In this document: piece by piece, positions 37,201 to 45,925 of the stretch
Numbering within the stretch: position 1 is the first letter of the stretch
Layout of the letters: the number at the start of each line of letters is the position of its first letter
Source: Antedon mediterranea
Taxonomy: Eukaryota; Echinodermata; Crinoidea; Comatulida; Antedonidae
Direction: 5' to 3'
NCBI RefSeq assembly: GCF_964355755.1
Contig: NC_092680.1
Coordinates: 19,321,001-19,385,000, forward strand
Length of the DNA: 64,000 nt
The notes under the pieces: model-generated
Seen by the model: the letters and a program-made list of their open reading frames with translations, nothing else
Databases searched by the model: none
Told to the model about the DNA's origin: nothing
Translations under genes and position numbers: made by a program

Positions 37201-38646
37201 CTAACTGTCTTTAACTTCGCTTGTCATTGGTTAAAACGCTTGCGTTGCGTTTACGTCATTGCGTTACGTTCTAGTGGAAACCAAGCTTTACATTGCATAC
37301 TCGTAAAAAACTATTGTTTGCATTGGTTTTCACTTCAATAAGTTGAGTGTATTCATTGTTCTGTACTTATAAAAACCCAGAGAGAAAAATTCCACTTTAG
37401 GTTAACAATAAGAATGAGTCAACAACGTAATAAAAGCGCACATGTACAAATAATAAAAGGTTCAAAACAACCAATCGCCAGCCCATGAGAATGAACAGAG
37501 ATGCTAGTATGAAGGAATACGAATTCCATTCTATCATTCAATGAAGATTTTCTTTCTTTTTTATCTATTCTTGATTTTGTTTTTAAATGATGGTATACGC
37601 ATGGAGTTAAAAACTCCATGGTATACGTATGGCACTTGATGCCTTAAAAAAAAACAGATTCTATCGGTTTTACAGATCTTGTAATGCAAGTTTAGTTTTA
37701 ATCAGTATGGATTTTGCGATACAAAACGATAATAAGGAAAGGATTGGCTATTCCATATTGGCAATCAGCTAACACTATTCGCCAGATTTAATATTATCTA
37801 CACAACAATAACAATAATTTGAAAGAAACTTTTTTTTTTATGAAAGAAAAATGTTGTTTTGACAGTTTTATTTTTTTTTAATACCCCTGTACATGTATTA
37901 TATATATTTATTTTTTTATCGTTCTTGGTTTTAATGTTAAATTTATGTGACAAACAAATGTGATGTGCCCATGACGTCATATTACTACCATATTTGGACA
38001 TATCACTACCATATTTTGGCATATCACTACCATATTTGAGCACATCACACCTTTTTTTGTCAAATTAGTTTGATAGTGTAGACAGAGCGTTTAGACTTAT
38101 CTGTAGTTTTCGTAACCTTGTACAGTATATTATGTATAATTATGCTGTACAAAATAGGCTACTCGCGTGTATGTGTGACATGCCCTAATAATAAAAATGT
38201 ACCATATATTATAATATTTATGTAGGACTAATACGGTTAAACACCGACGAGTAATAAGATTTACAACTAAACATTTGTAAAAAATAGAATCTTCTTATCT
38301 ATACAATTTAAAACACAAAATCAAGGCTTGGATACCTGTGTGCTGTCTTAATATTATTAATATGAACCGATTTCATATGAACATGCTTATGGATAATGAA
38401 CTATCAAATGACCTTTTAAGCCGACCGGACCGGGTGGCGCTCTACGAACCGTTCGTTTACACCAATTAGATCACTCGACGAACGTGAAAACGTTCCAATT
38501 TGGCAAAACAAAATATAAAGTAAAATTATAACTAATTTATAATTTTAAATTTACCAACTTACCCCTGACGGAACGAGAGAATAGTTTGAAGTTTTATAAG
38601 CAACTGGTGGTAGTTGATCAGCCATCTTGTCTTTATTGTGATTCAT
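19249..38646 (-). CDS. ENPP/autotaxin-like type II membrane protein with degenerate catalytic site
   Basis: Inferred exons in coding order: 38646-38563, 33833-33759, 31565-31503, 30306-30243, 30013-29944, 29436-29342, 29254-29178, 28337-28206, 27684-27551, 26799-26734, 26103-26031, 25722-25570, 25293-25218, 25088-25045, 24750-24623, 24219-24144, 23740-23650, 23294-23086, 22813-22735, 22413-22247, 21454-21316, 20754-20647, 20212-20080, 19814-19649, 19410-19249. Total 2664 nt: 887 residues plus stop, close to ENPP1-3 length. Domains: cytoplasmic tail; one membrane helix (about 72-92, VIVVILIFVFAIGLGVGLG); a short Cys-containing stalk where ENPP1-3 have somatomedin B domains; phosphodiesterase fold (LDGFR, PNLYSIITGLYP, PNNGTAGS); nuclease-like C-terminal domain (GPIFD, PVPTAYYYIVTRC). 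Asp131 and nucleophile Thr167 remain. Ligand positions in EPDxxxH (now DPGKTAR), DHGM (TTGM) and DHGFD (NTGFD) are lost, so hydrolysis is unlikely. Function is unknown; extracellular binding is an inference. Confidence 0.92.
20452..20608 (+). repeat. MITE family A copy (ENPP intron 22)
   Basis: Inverted ends TTAAGCTCTGTCTAGACTATCAAAC / GTTTGATAGTTTGACAGAGCTTTA surround two AAATATGGTAGTGATATG units. Confidence 0.85.
20990..21220 (+). repeat. G-rich minisatellite with G20 run (ENPP intron 21)
   Basis: A run of about 20 G residues leads into roughly ten drifting copies of GGGGTATCAAAGATCTTTG (about 20-30 bp). The encoded frame is a repeat product. G-runs lie on the strand opposite the ENPP transcript, so the pre-mRNA would carry C-runs. 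Confidence 0.85.
21538..21662 (+). repeat. MITE family A copy, left-truncated (ENPP intron 20)
   Basis: Lacks the outer left end, starting at CAAACTAGTTTGGCAACAAATGTGATAT. The right end is diverged (TTTGATAGTGAAGACGGATCTTAA). Confidence 0.75.
23521..23660. repeat. 70-bp tandem duplication across an ENPP splice donor
   Basis: Two near-identical 70-bp copies (23521-23590, 23591-23660) beginning TTTATAGTATAATATACG. The inner copy contains the end and donor of ENPP exon 17 (ATGGCAG|GTTGGT on the - strand). The outer copy repeats the donor 70 nt further into the intron. Confidence 0.85.
25357..25501 (-). repeat. MITE family A copy (ENPP intron 12)
   Basis: Left end AAAGCTCTGTCTACACTATCAAAC is intact. 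The right end stops at TCAAACTAGTT, losing the outer ~20 bp. It lies about 70 bp from the donor of exon 12. Confidence 0.8.
26460..26570. repeat. Imperfect inverted repeat (ENPP intron 10)
   Basis: ATTATGTTATACAGTTTCACATG (26460-26482) pairs with CATGTGTGAAATTGTATAACATAAT (26546-26570) around a 63-bp loop, a likely MITE remnant or RNA hairpin in the intron. Confidence 0.65.
27790..27975. repeat. Minisatellite CATCCGTGCGTCGCACA (ENPP intron 8)
   Basis: About ten copies of a 16-20 bp unit. GTGCG/CGCAC within each unit is self-complementary. It accounts for the overlapping His/Arg/Cys-rich open frames on both strands. Confidence 0.85.
28019..28182 (+). repeat. MITE family A copy (ENPP intron 8)
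   Basis: Both ends are present (AAACTCTGTCTACACTATCAAAC and GTTTGATAGTGTAGACAGGGCTTTA). It is adjacent to the minisatellite. Confidence 0.85.
28560..28940. repeat. ACATGT/TTTAGG-rich repetitive stretch (ENPP intron 7)
   Basis: Recurring AAACATGTGGA, ACACGTTTAGG, TAAACACGT and CACATTTAGG words in both orientations, ending CAGTTTTTACAGTGTAAA. It looks like a decayed inverted-repeat element; borders are uncertain. Confidence 0.45.
29845..29905. repeat. Short duplication GGGGACACGTTGTTG (ENPP intron 5)
   Basis: Two adjacent copies followed by TATGTCCCCTTAAC, which is partly complementary. Beyond this, intron 5 (29437-29943) holds nothing recognised. Confidence 0.5.
30395..30625 (+). mobile_element. 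tRNA-derived SINE with duplicated tail (ENPP intron 3)
   Basis: GTGGTCTAATGGTT (A box) and GAGTTCGAATCTCGG (B box and T-arm) at 30488-30550 resemble a tRNA, but the acceptor ends do not pair well. TCCTCATNTTTATCNTTTCAAATTAAT-like sequence occurs before and after the tRNA part, suggesting a dimeric or tandem insertion. Confidence 0.6.
31749..31951. repeat. MITE family C copy (ENPP intron 2)
   Basis: Ends GCGTGGTTCCCACTAGCGACGCAACGC / GCGTTACATTCTAGTGGGAACCAAGC are inverted copies. The middle is CAATCACAA(A/G)CGAT...CGCTTGTCATTGGTT, itself an inverted pair. An extra partial left end sits at 31749-31767. Confidence 0.8.
32980..33190 (-). mobile_element. tRNA(Leu/Ser)-derived SINE (ENPP intron 2)
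   Basis: On the - strand TGGTCGAGTGGTTTAAGG (A box) and GGGTTCAAGTCTC (B box) are followed by a body running down to about 32980. A B-box-like GGTTCAAATC also occurs near 24530 without an A box and is not called. Confidence 0.65.
34080..34395 (+). repeat. MITE family B copy (ENPP intron 1)
   Basis: Shares AAATCAGATTTGAATAGG...TTTTGTAGTTT and the GCGGGACAATACATC right end with the family; the reference left end (GTATTGTCCC) is best seen at 41695. Confidence 0.6.
34625..34657. repeat. Perfect 13-bp stem hairpin
   Basis: ATCATGGACCTAT, 7-nt spacer, ATAGGTCCATGAT. No terminator context applies in this eukaryotic intron. It may be the end of a foldback element. Confidence 0.8.
34920..36003. mobile_element. 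1.08-kb TTAA-flanked inverted-repeat element (ENPP intron 1)
   Basis: A 41-bp perfect terminal inverted repeat starts GGCCCTGTTCAGACCCATGG at 34924 and is mirrored at 35999. Both ends abut TTAA (34920-34923, 36000-36003), the target-site signature of piggyBac-type transposons. Sub-terminal TTAGCGTAC/GTACGCTA motifs and TGTCTGAACA recur inside. No transposase frame, so non-autonomous. Confidence 0.85.
36280..36640 (+). mobile_element. Non-LTR retrotransposon 3' fragment (ENPP intron 1)
   Basis: A frame ending RHKLSFLPSAIRLHNNEFQR-stop resembles the extreme C-terminus of LINE reverse transcriptases (R...SFLPxxI.LWN). It is followed by a 3' UTR-like tail with AATAAA near 36615. 5'-truncated and dead. 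Confidence 0.55.
36660..36755. repeat. Two-copy 37-bp tandem repeat
   Basis: GGTTACTCATGGGCGTGATTCAGTGGAGGAGGAGGAGTG occurs twice in direct succession. Confidence 0.85.
36874..37033 (+). repeat. MITE family A copy, left-truncated (ENPP intron 1)
   Basis: Starts at ACTATCAAACTAGTTTGATGTGCCC, has three AAATATGGTGGTGATATGCCC units and an intact right end. Confidence 0.8.
37107..37289. repeat. MITE family C copy (ENPP intron 1)
   Basis: AAGCGTGGTTCCCACTAGCG...TTCTAGTGGAAACCAAGCTTT inverted ends with internal GCAACGCAAG / CTTGCGTTGCG. Better preserved than the copy at 31749. Confidence 0.85.
37591..37628. repeat. Short hairpin with direct repeats
   Basis: ATGGAGTT-AAA-AACTCCAT is bracketed by direct GGTATACG repeats. 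Confidence 0.75.
37941..38093 (-). repeat. MITE family A copy (ENPP intron 1)
   Basis: Begins within the family (TTTATGTGACAAACAAATGTGATG), carries several CATATCACTACCATATTT units and ends TTTGATAGTGTAGACAGAGCG. Confidence 0.8.
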
Positions 38647-38649
38647 AGT

Positions 38650-38770
38650 GAGCCAACGAACGATTGTTAAATCGACTGCATTGGTTGAATAGTACCTATT
38701 GTATCGGTTTACTGGAGCGATAGCCAACCACGGTCAGAGCGAATGAGATCATGGGAGGTATTTTTGAATA
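38650..38770 (-). promoter_or_regulatory. Putative promoter of the ENPP-like gene
   Basis: Directly upstream of the first ATG on the - strand. It has CCAAT-box-like words (GCCAACCAC on the +, ATTGGTTG on the +) and no TATA box. Assigned by position only. Confidence 0.3.
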
Positions 38771-38829
38771 ACAAAACGGTTGCCATTTATAGGAAAAAAT
38801 GCGAGATGGTTGATCTCAAGTCGAAGATA

Positions 38830-39120
38830 TATTTTCCCCCTGGTCAAATTATTTTTTTTGAAATTTTGTTGTTGAATATGCCATTTTAATGTCACATTTT
38901 ATTCCCTTGGAATCGGCAACACAATTAGGCCTATTTATATAATTTATTTAACTGTAATCGGAATTTAAAGATAAATAATAATAAATTGTCTGTTAGCACT
39001 GTTTTTCTTGTTAAATTTAACCGGTTATTTTGTCTTTTTATAAGTATATAAAATCATAATGTGTGTGTGTGTGCAAAATGGCCTATTCAAGTCTAATTCT
39101 AGTAATGTTTTATGAGGAGG
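38830..39120 (-). repeat. MITE family B copy, reverse orientation
   Basis: Reads AAAATGGCCTATTCAAGTCTAATT at its right side and TGTTGTTGAATATGCCATTTTAATGTCACA at its left, the complements of the ends at 41690-42010. A (GT)n and a G11 run follow. Confidence 0.6.
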
Positions 39121-39707
39121 GGGGGGGGGCAATACATATTTAAGTTTTCATTTTTTTTAAATCTTCCGATAATGTAAAGTATTTGAAATTTATGACCACC
39201 AACAACATTACCTTAACTATTAATTTGCCACATCATATCCAGGTACTGTACACCGGGGATTTTGAGTATTCCGTGAACTTATGTTACTTCTTATATTAGG
39301 CCTAAACGCCTAAACGCCTAAAGTGTCGGAAAATGTTTTTTTATGTAGGCCTAAACATTTTAAAACTGAAGTAATACCGTAAAATGGTTAAGATTCTATC
39401 AATCAAGTTTCATTGTTTGTTTCGGGTGTTCGGTAGGCCTAATAATGGCAATTTTGTATACGTACCTTTTTTAGACTGTACATTTATTTATTACGTTTAT
39501 TAGATTCAAGTTAGGCCTAATTTGATATTGAAATACATACTAGAAATCGTTTCATCGCGGACCGAAGGAAACAGTCCATATTAAAAACGAACCTAACAAT
39601 ATTGAGCCGGCCAGTTAGAAATCATGAAGGGGGTGTGGGAAGCTGTTAAAGGAAAAGCGGTTAAGTTACATCACTTTTTGACGATTTCAACCTCTCAAGT
39701 GATCTTA

Positions 39708-39843
39708 TAAGCTCTGCCTATACGTTATGTAACAAAAAAAATGTGATGTGACCATAAATGTACATGATGATGTCATATCACTACAATATTTAGACATATC
39801 ACACTTTTTGTCAAACTAGTTTGATGGTGTAAGACAGAGCTTT
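39708..39843 (-). repeat. MITE family A copy (upstream of ENPP exon 1)
   Basis: Compact copy of about 136 bp with both ends (AAGCTCTGCCTATACGTTATGT and GTTTGATGGTGTAAGACAGAGCTTT). Confidence 0.8.
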
Positions 39844-39849
39844 ACGCTA

Positions 39850-41685
39850 CTTCAGAATATGTTGTGATTATTGACTGGGTATTAACAAGTACAAATGTGT
39901 TTTTCTCATAACGTAATCAATGTTCGTATATGGGCCTGGGCCTAATATTAATACTTAATCATTTTGTATTTAAGAACCTAAAAAAAATCGGCGTGTTAAT
40001 ATTGAGTATACCGGCGTAAATGCTTACTCTTACCACCATGGGATATATTCATTTCCAACATTCCTGTGACATTAAATGACATTTTCAACAGATTAATTTA
40101 CTACATATCGAACATCCAGGGAATCGGGTGACACATTGCCATGGCAACTGAGAAGCGTCTGGAGTGTTCCGTTTTAATAGGGCAAACAACGTTCATCGAC
40201 CAATCACAATCAAGCAAAATATTGAGATATTGTAGAACCGATGACAAATCAGCGGGAGATGACTCGATTATGAATTTCAGATGTATCACGTGACGCGTTA
40301 CTAAAAAATATGGCCACCTTGAATAGGTCTACAATACACGGGAATAAAAAAAATACAGAAAAATAACGTGAATTAGGCCTAATACTATTAATGTTTCGTT
40401 TAGGCCTATACAAAATCGATAAATAGGCCTACATAACGAAGATGATATCAAATCACTATCAAAACACTACAGACTGATACATTATACCAGGTCTACAGAA
40501 GAAACCATCTATACGATTAGATCCTAGTGATGATTAGATCTTCATTTGTCTGCTTTATACTACTGTATCTACTTTGTCCAAGTAGGCTATGCTCACTTGC
40601 ACTGATAAAGGGAGTCGTGTTGCCCGAAAGCTCTGCTAATTTTCTAGCTTTTATCGTTTTGATTTAGCTTTTTGCTTTTATTTTGTATCTCCATTGAGAT
40701 CCAGCCACTGATAGCCACAGCATTGTCATTTTGTCAGTGTTGCGTTTTGGAATTAGATCATCGTTATGAAATCGATTTAACACCTTAATGTAAACAAAAA
40801 AGATTATTTATACTGTACTCTTTTTAGTTGTCAAAAATCCATTAAGATTACATAAACAGTTAACTCTTGGGGATAACTATTATCTACCACCGGCATTATA
40901 AGCCTAGACGAGATTCATAATGTATCAAAATGAGAGAGTCCATTCGGAACGGTAATCGTGCAAGGAAAGCAATTATAGTATTGTTCATTATCATCTTTCT
41001 TTACTCTTTAAATACTTGTTACGTCCAATATTTTTGCAGGAGCATTGGTCGTATGAGTATTTGTGCATGGCATAAGGCATCTCTATCTTTTGTTATAAAA
41101 TGTTAGGTTGCTTTCGTGTAGGCCTACTCCCTCTGCGGTACATTCAAATTATCTGTTTCATTCAAACACACGACTAACTGTTTGCGCTTTGTAATTTCAA
41201 TAACCATTTTCTGCAGCATTGATTTTGCTTTTATAAAGAATTCACAAATAAAACAGAGTTTGTTGACTATACATTATAGAACAAGAGTAAATAATAAACA
41301 ATAGCGTATTCACAGGCTGGTACAAAGCGAAAGAACCAGTTTGCTCTTTGCAGTACCTATTGACATATTTCAATACTAATAGTAGGCCTAATGTATAATG
41401 AATTGTATTAGGCCTAAGTCGTTTAACTAGTACGGTACAGTACTAAAAGTATATGTGAATGAATGATCAACTGGTTTTGACCGATGAGAATAGTTCGATG
41501 TAAAACCTGCATTACATTTCATTTATTTAATTGTTCGAATTCAGCTTCAAAATGTTCTACTATCGTGGCCATGTAATTCCTCTCAATCGAACCATGGAGG
41601 ATACACCTTAGTCTCCTGTGTGAATGATTATGATTATTATATCTTTTATAAAAAAAATAAAATTCGTTGTTGAGTTGTGATAGAC
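39850..41685. other. Gene-free stretch, possible intron
   Basis: No credible gene. It is an intron if the alternative ENPP first exon at 42412 is used. A CCAATCAC box and a GTAAGAG donor-like site (- strand, about 40033-40040) were seen but do not make an in-frame exon. Near 40600, TGTTGCCCGAAAGCTCTGC resembles the tail of a retroelement. Confidence 0.4.
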
Positions 41686-41689
41686 CCGA

Positions 41690-42010
41690 TATTATGTATT
41701 GTCCCCCAAAACATGAAGAAAAAAAAATGAAGATTGAATAAAATCAGATTTTGAATAGGCCATTTTGTAGTTTTGATAAAGTTAATCACTTCCGCATAAA
41801 AAAACGAGAAAGATGAAAGATGTTTTTACTTATAACATTTAACAAGACAACACAAACGGTTATATTCAACTAAAAACCCATTGGCTGGGAGAGCCAACAT
41901 GACTATTTATTTTGCTGTGGTACAGTTTTTTTCAGTTAAAAAATTGTTTAATTTTTGAAACTATTATTAATATGGAACATCAAAATGGCATTCAACAAAA
42001 ACAAAATTGG
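41690..42010 (+). repeat. MITE family B copy
   Basis: Starts TATGTATTGTCCCCCAAAACATGAAG, contains AAAATCAGATTTTGAATAGGCCATTTTG and ends near GGCATTCAACAAAAACAAAATTGGC. Best-preserved left end of the family. Confidence 0.65.
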
Positions 42011-42411
42011 CAAAAAAAATGTCAACAAATTGACAATATTTGTGTAATACTGTAGATCAGGAAATGAGAATGATGTAAGTACTGTACCAATCGGGGTACC
42101 AATATAGGCCATGGCGCGTGCCAACGATTTTGATTCAATTTAATTCTATCATGTCCTTGGCCTACTCTAAATATAAATATATAAATATATAAAATGAAAG
42201 ACATTCTATAAAATACCACATACCTGGCGAATGCGTAGTTTTAATCAACAATAACCCACTGGTTCTTTAACCAGTAGAAGAAAAGTTCCTCAACGGTGTC
42301 TATTATTAAGCATACCTACTATCCTCTGTACTAATCGATTTTTAAGACTGCTTCGTTCGTTAGGATCCATAATTAGGTGCATGATAGACCTATAATTTGA
42401 AATTCTCTTAC

Positions 42412-42456
42412 CTGCCCAGCAAAATCAGGATATCCCTTTTTCATTTCTGAACTCAT
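42412..42456 (-). CDS. Candidate alternative first exon of the ENPP-like gene
   Basis: On the - strand ATG opens 15 codons (MSSEMKKGYPDFAGQ) ending CAG|GTAAGAG, a strong donor in phase 0. ENPP exon 2 (33833-33759) begins in phase 0, as does the junction from exon 38646-38563, so either first exon splices in frame and only the cytoplasmic tail changes. It could also belong to an unrelated transcript. Confidence 0.45.
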
Positions 42457-42700
42457 GTTTTAAATAATAACCCAAATTCAATATTAATCACCGAAATATT
42501 CCCGATAAAAGCTTGTTTTGGTGAAAGCGGCTTCTTTTAAGTTTGTCATTCAAGCTCTCATCATCCGCCACTCGTACGTCCAATTGTGTTGGTCATGGCT
42601 CAGTAATCACAAGAACAACGCCGGCCACAGGTCAAAGGTAAGTGAATTCAATAGAGCGTATTATGAAAATAAACAACTATCCATGGCCCGGCCCGGCTTA

Positions 42701-43209
42701 ATTCCTTCTAATAGTAGAGCAGTTAACGCCATAAAAATAGCCAAGTTGTGCACTTTATTACCAAAGCATGAAACTTTCCACAAACTTTCCGGTATGGCGG
42801 CCATCTTGATTTCAAAATGGCCACCATAAAAACAAAAAGTGTTCATATCATGGCAACTATAAACAGTAGAGACTTGATTCTGGTGTTAAATTGTTCACAA
42901 ACCACATATTTCTATTTGCTCTAATGAAAGGTTTCGTCCAAAAATGACCGGAAATGACGTTTCTTCCAGTTTGACCTTTGACCTCTTATCTGTATATCTC
43001 GGTAACTACTGATCATTTTCAATCGATTTTGGTGTCATTTTGTTCAGAATAAATACATTTATATTTGTAGTAATGAAACATTTTCACATAAAATGATCGG
43101 AAATGCAATTTATGACCTTTGACATTAATGTATTGATTTGTTATTATGTGAATATACTGTATGTGGTTTTTGTTGGTCTTAAATGCATCTAATTTTGAAC
43201 TTTGACTGG
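42701..43209. repeat. Left arm of 3.8-kb foldback element
   Basis: Inverted copy of 45926-46478, from AGAGCAGTTAACGCCATAAA through GGCCGCCATCTTGATTT-like sequence to TTAAATGCATCTAATTTTGAAC. The inner ~100 bp is partly repeated in tandem at 43206-43296. Confidence 0.9.
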
Positions 43210-43299
43210 AAATACAATTTATAACCTTTGGCATATATAATTATGTGAACAGACTGTATGTGGTTTACATTGGTTTAAATGCACCTAATTTTTTAACCG

Positions 43300-43985
43300 A
43301 AATAATTGACACGGAATTATTATTCTGAATTTTTAACTTTTGATGTGATAGGATAGGCATAAAGTATGACAGATCACTGAGCTCATCTATGCCGACTTGT
43401 TTGCTAAACTGTGATTTGTCAATCGTTAGATAAAAGTCTTGGTCTTCTCTCCTTCATCTTTTTTTTTAATGTATTATACCATATGGACAATTGTCTGAAA
43501 TAAAAGTTGAATTAAATTGTTAGATGCCATTTGGAAATATTTTTGATGTAAAGTAGCATTCTTTCGTTGCCCTCTTTAATGTTGCATATGAGACAAGTTC
43601 GGAAAGTTCTCATTTTCATGAGTTAAGAGAAGAGAACACCGTCTTTCAAAGTACTTACTACAAACTTTATGCATTTGGGCAGTAGACCTACTTTCATTAG
43701 TCAGAAACTCAGATAATTCTTGTTCATTTTCATTGCATCTAGAAAAATGTACTTCATTTTTATGGGCCTTTGCTGTAAACCTTTCATCTGAATCCTTTTC
43801 CTCGATTTTCTCTAGTCATTGATTTTTTAGCAAAATCCGAACCAAATCAATTCGTAAAAGACATCTCAATATAATTATACAAGTAATCCTCAAATTAGTG
43901 ACATGGACCTACAATATACTGGACCTTTTTAGGCATCCACCTGTGGACTTTCACTAAAGGTCTTGGTCTCCTAATCATACAAGAA
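43300..43985. other. Interior of foldback element without recognisable gene
   Basis: AT-rich, no long frame and no similarity recognised. It separates the left arm from the minisatellite. Confidence 0.5.
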
Positions 43986-44019
43986 ACAATGTCTGATTTA
44001 ATCAATCAATGTAGTGGGT

Positions 44020-45165
44020 CCAGACAAAGAAGGGGGTGTGAGACCATCCACAGACAAAGAAGGGGTTGTAAGACCATCCACATACAAATAAGAGGGTATA
44101 AGACCATCCACATACAAATAAGAGGGTATAAGACCATCCACAGACAAAGAAGGGGGTATAAGACCATCCACAGACAAAGAAGGGGTGTAAGACTATCCAC
44201 AGACAAAGAAGGAGTGTAAGACCATCCACACACAAAGAAAGGGGTGTAAGACCATCCACATACAAAAATGGGGTGTAATACCATCAACGAACAATTCAAA
44301 GAAAGGGATGTAATACCATCAACAGACAAAGAAGGGGTATAAGACCGTCCACAGAAAAAGAAAGGGGTGTAACACCATCCACAGACAAAGAAGGGGTGTA
44401 GGACCGTCCACAGACAAAGAAGGGGGTGCAAGACAATCCACTGGCAAAGAAAGGGGTATAGGACCACTTACAGACAAAGAAGGGGTATAAGACCATCCAC
44501 AGACAAAAAAGGAGGTGTAGGAACGTTAACGTCCACAGACAAAGAAGGGGATGTAAGACCACCCACAGACAACGAAGGGGTGTAAGACCATCCACATACA
44601 AAGAAGGGATTATAAGACCACCAACAGACAAAGAAGTGGGTGTAGGACCATCCACAGACAAAGAAGGGGGTGTAGGACCATCCACAGACAAAGAAGTGGG
44701 TGTAGGACCATCCACAGACAAAGAAGGGGGTGTAGGACCATCCACAGACAAAGAAGGGGGTGTAGGACCATCCACAGACAAAGAAGTGGGTGTAGGACCA
44801 TCCACAGACAAAGAAGGGGGTGTAGGACCATCCACAGACAAAAAAGTTGGTGTAGGACCATCCACAGACAAAGAAGGGGGTGTAAGACCATCTACAGACA
44901 AAGAAAGGGGCGGTTTAATACCATCAACAGACAAAGAAGGGGTATAAGACCATCCACAGAAGGGGGTATAAGACCGTCCACAGACAAAGAAATGGGTGTA
45001 AGACCATCCACAGACAAAGAAGGGTGCATAAGACCATCCACAGACAAAGAAGGGGGTGTAGGACAATCCCCAGAAAAAGAAGGGGGTGTACGGTGGGGGG
45101 GGGGGGGTGTAGGACCATCCACATACAAAGAAGGGGTGTAAGACCATCAACAGACACAGAAATAT
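44020..45165. repeat. 30-bp minisatellite inside the foldback element
   Basis: About 35-38 copies of AGACCATCCACAGACAAAGAAGGGGGTGTA. The block 44636-44890 is exactly 30-bp periodic and alternates AAGTGGG with AAGGGGG. Since 30 is a multiple of three, stop-free frames run through several frames, producing spurious 80-280 residue frames. Confidence 0.95.
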
Positions 45166-45224
45166 AAAAAGTTCTTTGTATGGTCATTAATAATTAATGG
45201 CAGGTTTCCCGTGGGAATTCCAGA

Positions 45225-45665
45225 ATATTTTTCACATGCCAGCATCGTCACTCAACGAGATTTCAAGCAAGGGGAAATCTTGCCATTCCAAAATACAAAA
45301 GTAATGTTGGTCAATTTTCTGTCCGATATTCTGGTGCTAATTCATGGAACGAGATACCAGAAAATATTTTAAACATGACTCTAAAATTATATTTAAACGG
45401 AAATTAAAGCAATTCTTACTTTAGTTATATAATTATTTATTTTATTTATCTTATTTATGAAAAAGTGTAGTAATATTTAAATTTTAAAATATATAAATGG
45501 GATTGTTTTAACTTATTAAGTTTTTATTTTTAGTTTGTGTAAAAGGGGCTGGACTTGATTAGTGTTTACACTATTTTCTAGCCCCTTCCTTATGTTTTAA
45601 AATTTAATATTATTTATCATTGTAAAACAAAATATTATTTGGAAAATAAAGTTGAAGTTGAAGTT
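45225..45665 (+). mobile_element. Non-LTR retrotransposon 3' end
   Basis: A degraded frame reads like a LINE reverse transcriptase C-terminus (NVGQFSVRYSGANSWNEIPENI). The 3' UTR has a hairpin GGGGCTGGA...TAGCCCC, an AATAAA and a tail of GTTGAAGTT repeats. It lies between the minisatellite and the right arm of the foldback element. Confidence 0.7.
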
Positions 45666-45925
45666 AATATATTGATATAAACACGATCATCATACTATTC
45701 ATTTGACATTCAAATACAGTCTCAAAAAGAAGCTCATACTATCACCTTTTCGAGGTTTTACGGTATTCAATAACATGTATGTTATTTCCTCTGTCAAATA
45801 ACTTTTAGCGAATCAGAAGGTGCCAACATCATTGAACTAATGGTACCACCAAGCACAATGTTTACCAATTTTATGTACTATATACAATTTAAGTCCATTA
45901 ATCATTTAATATAATTACGCCTATC

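Noticed and set aside
40015-40075. Possible first exon on the - strand (MSFNVTGMLEMNISHG then GTAAGAG)
   Set aside because: The donor leaves phase 1, which does not fit ENPP exon 2 (phase 0), and no other acceptor is available upstream.
44296-45150. 284-residue open frame (- strand) and overlapping frames on both strands
   Set aside because: Wholly made of the 30-bp minisatellite; a period divisible by three keeps several frames open. No start context, domain or splice sites.
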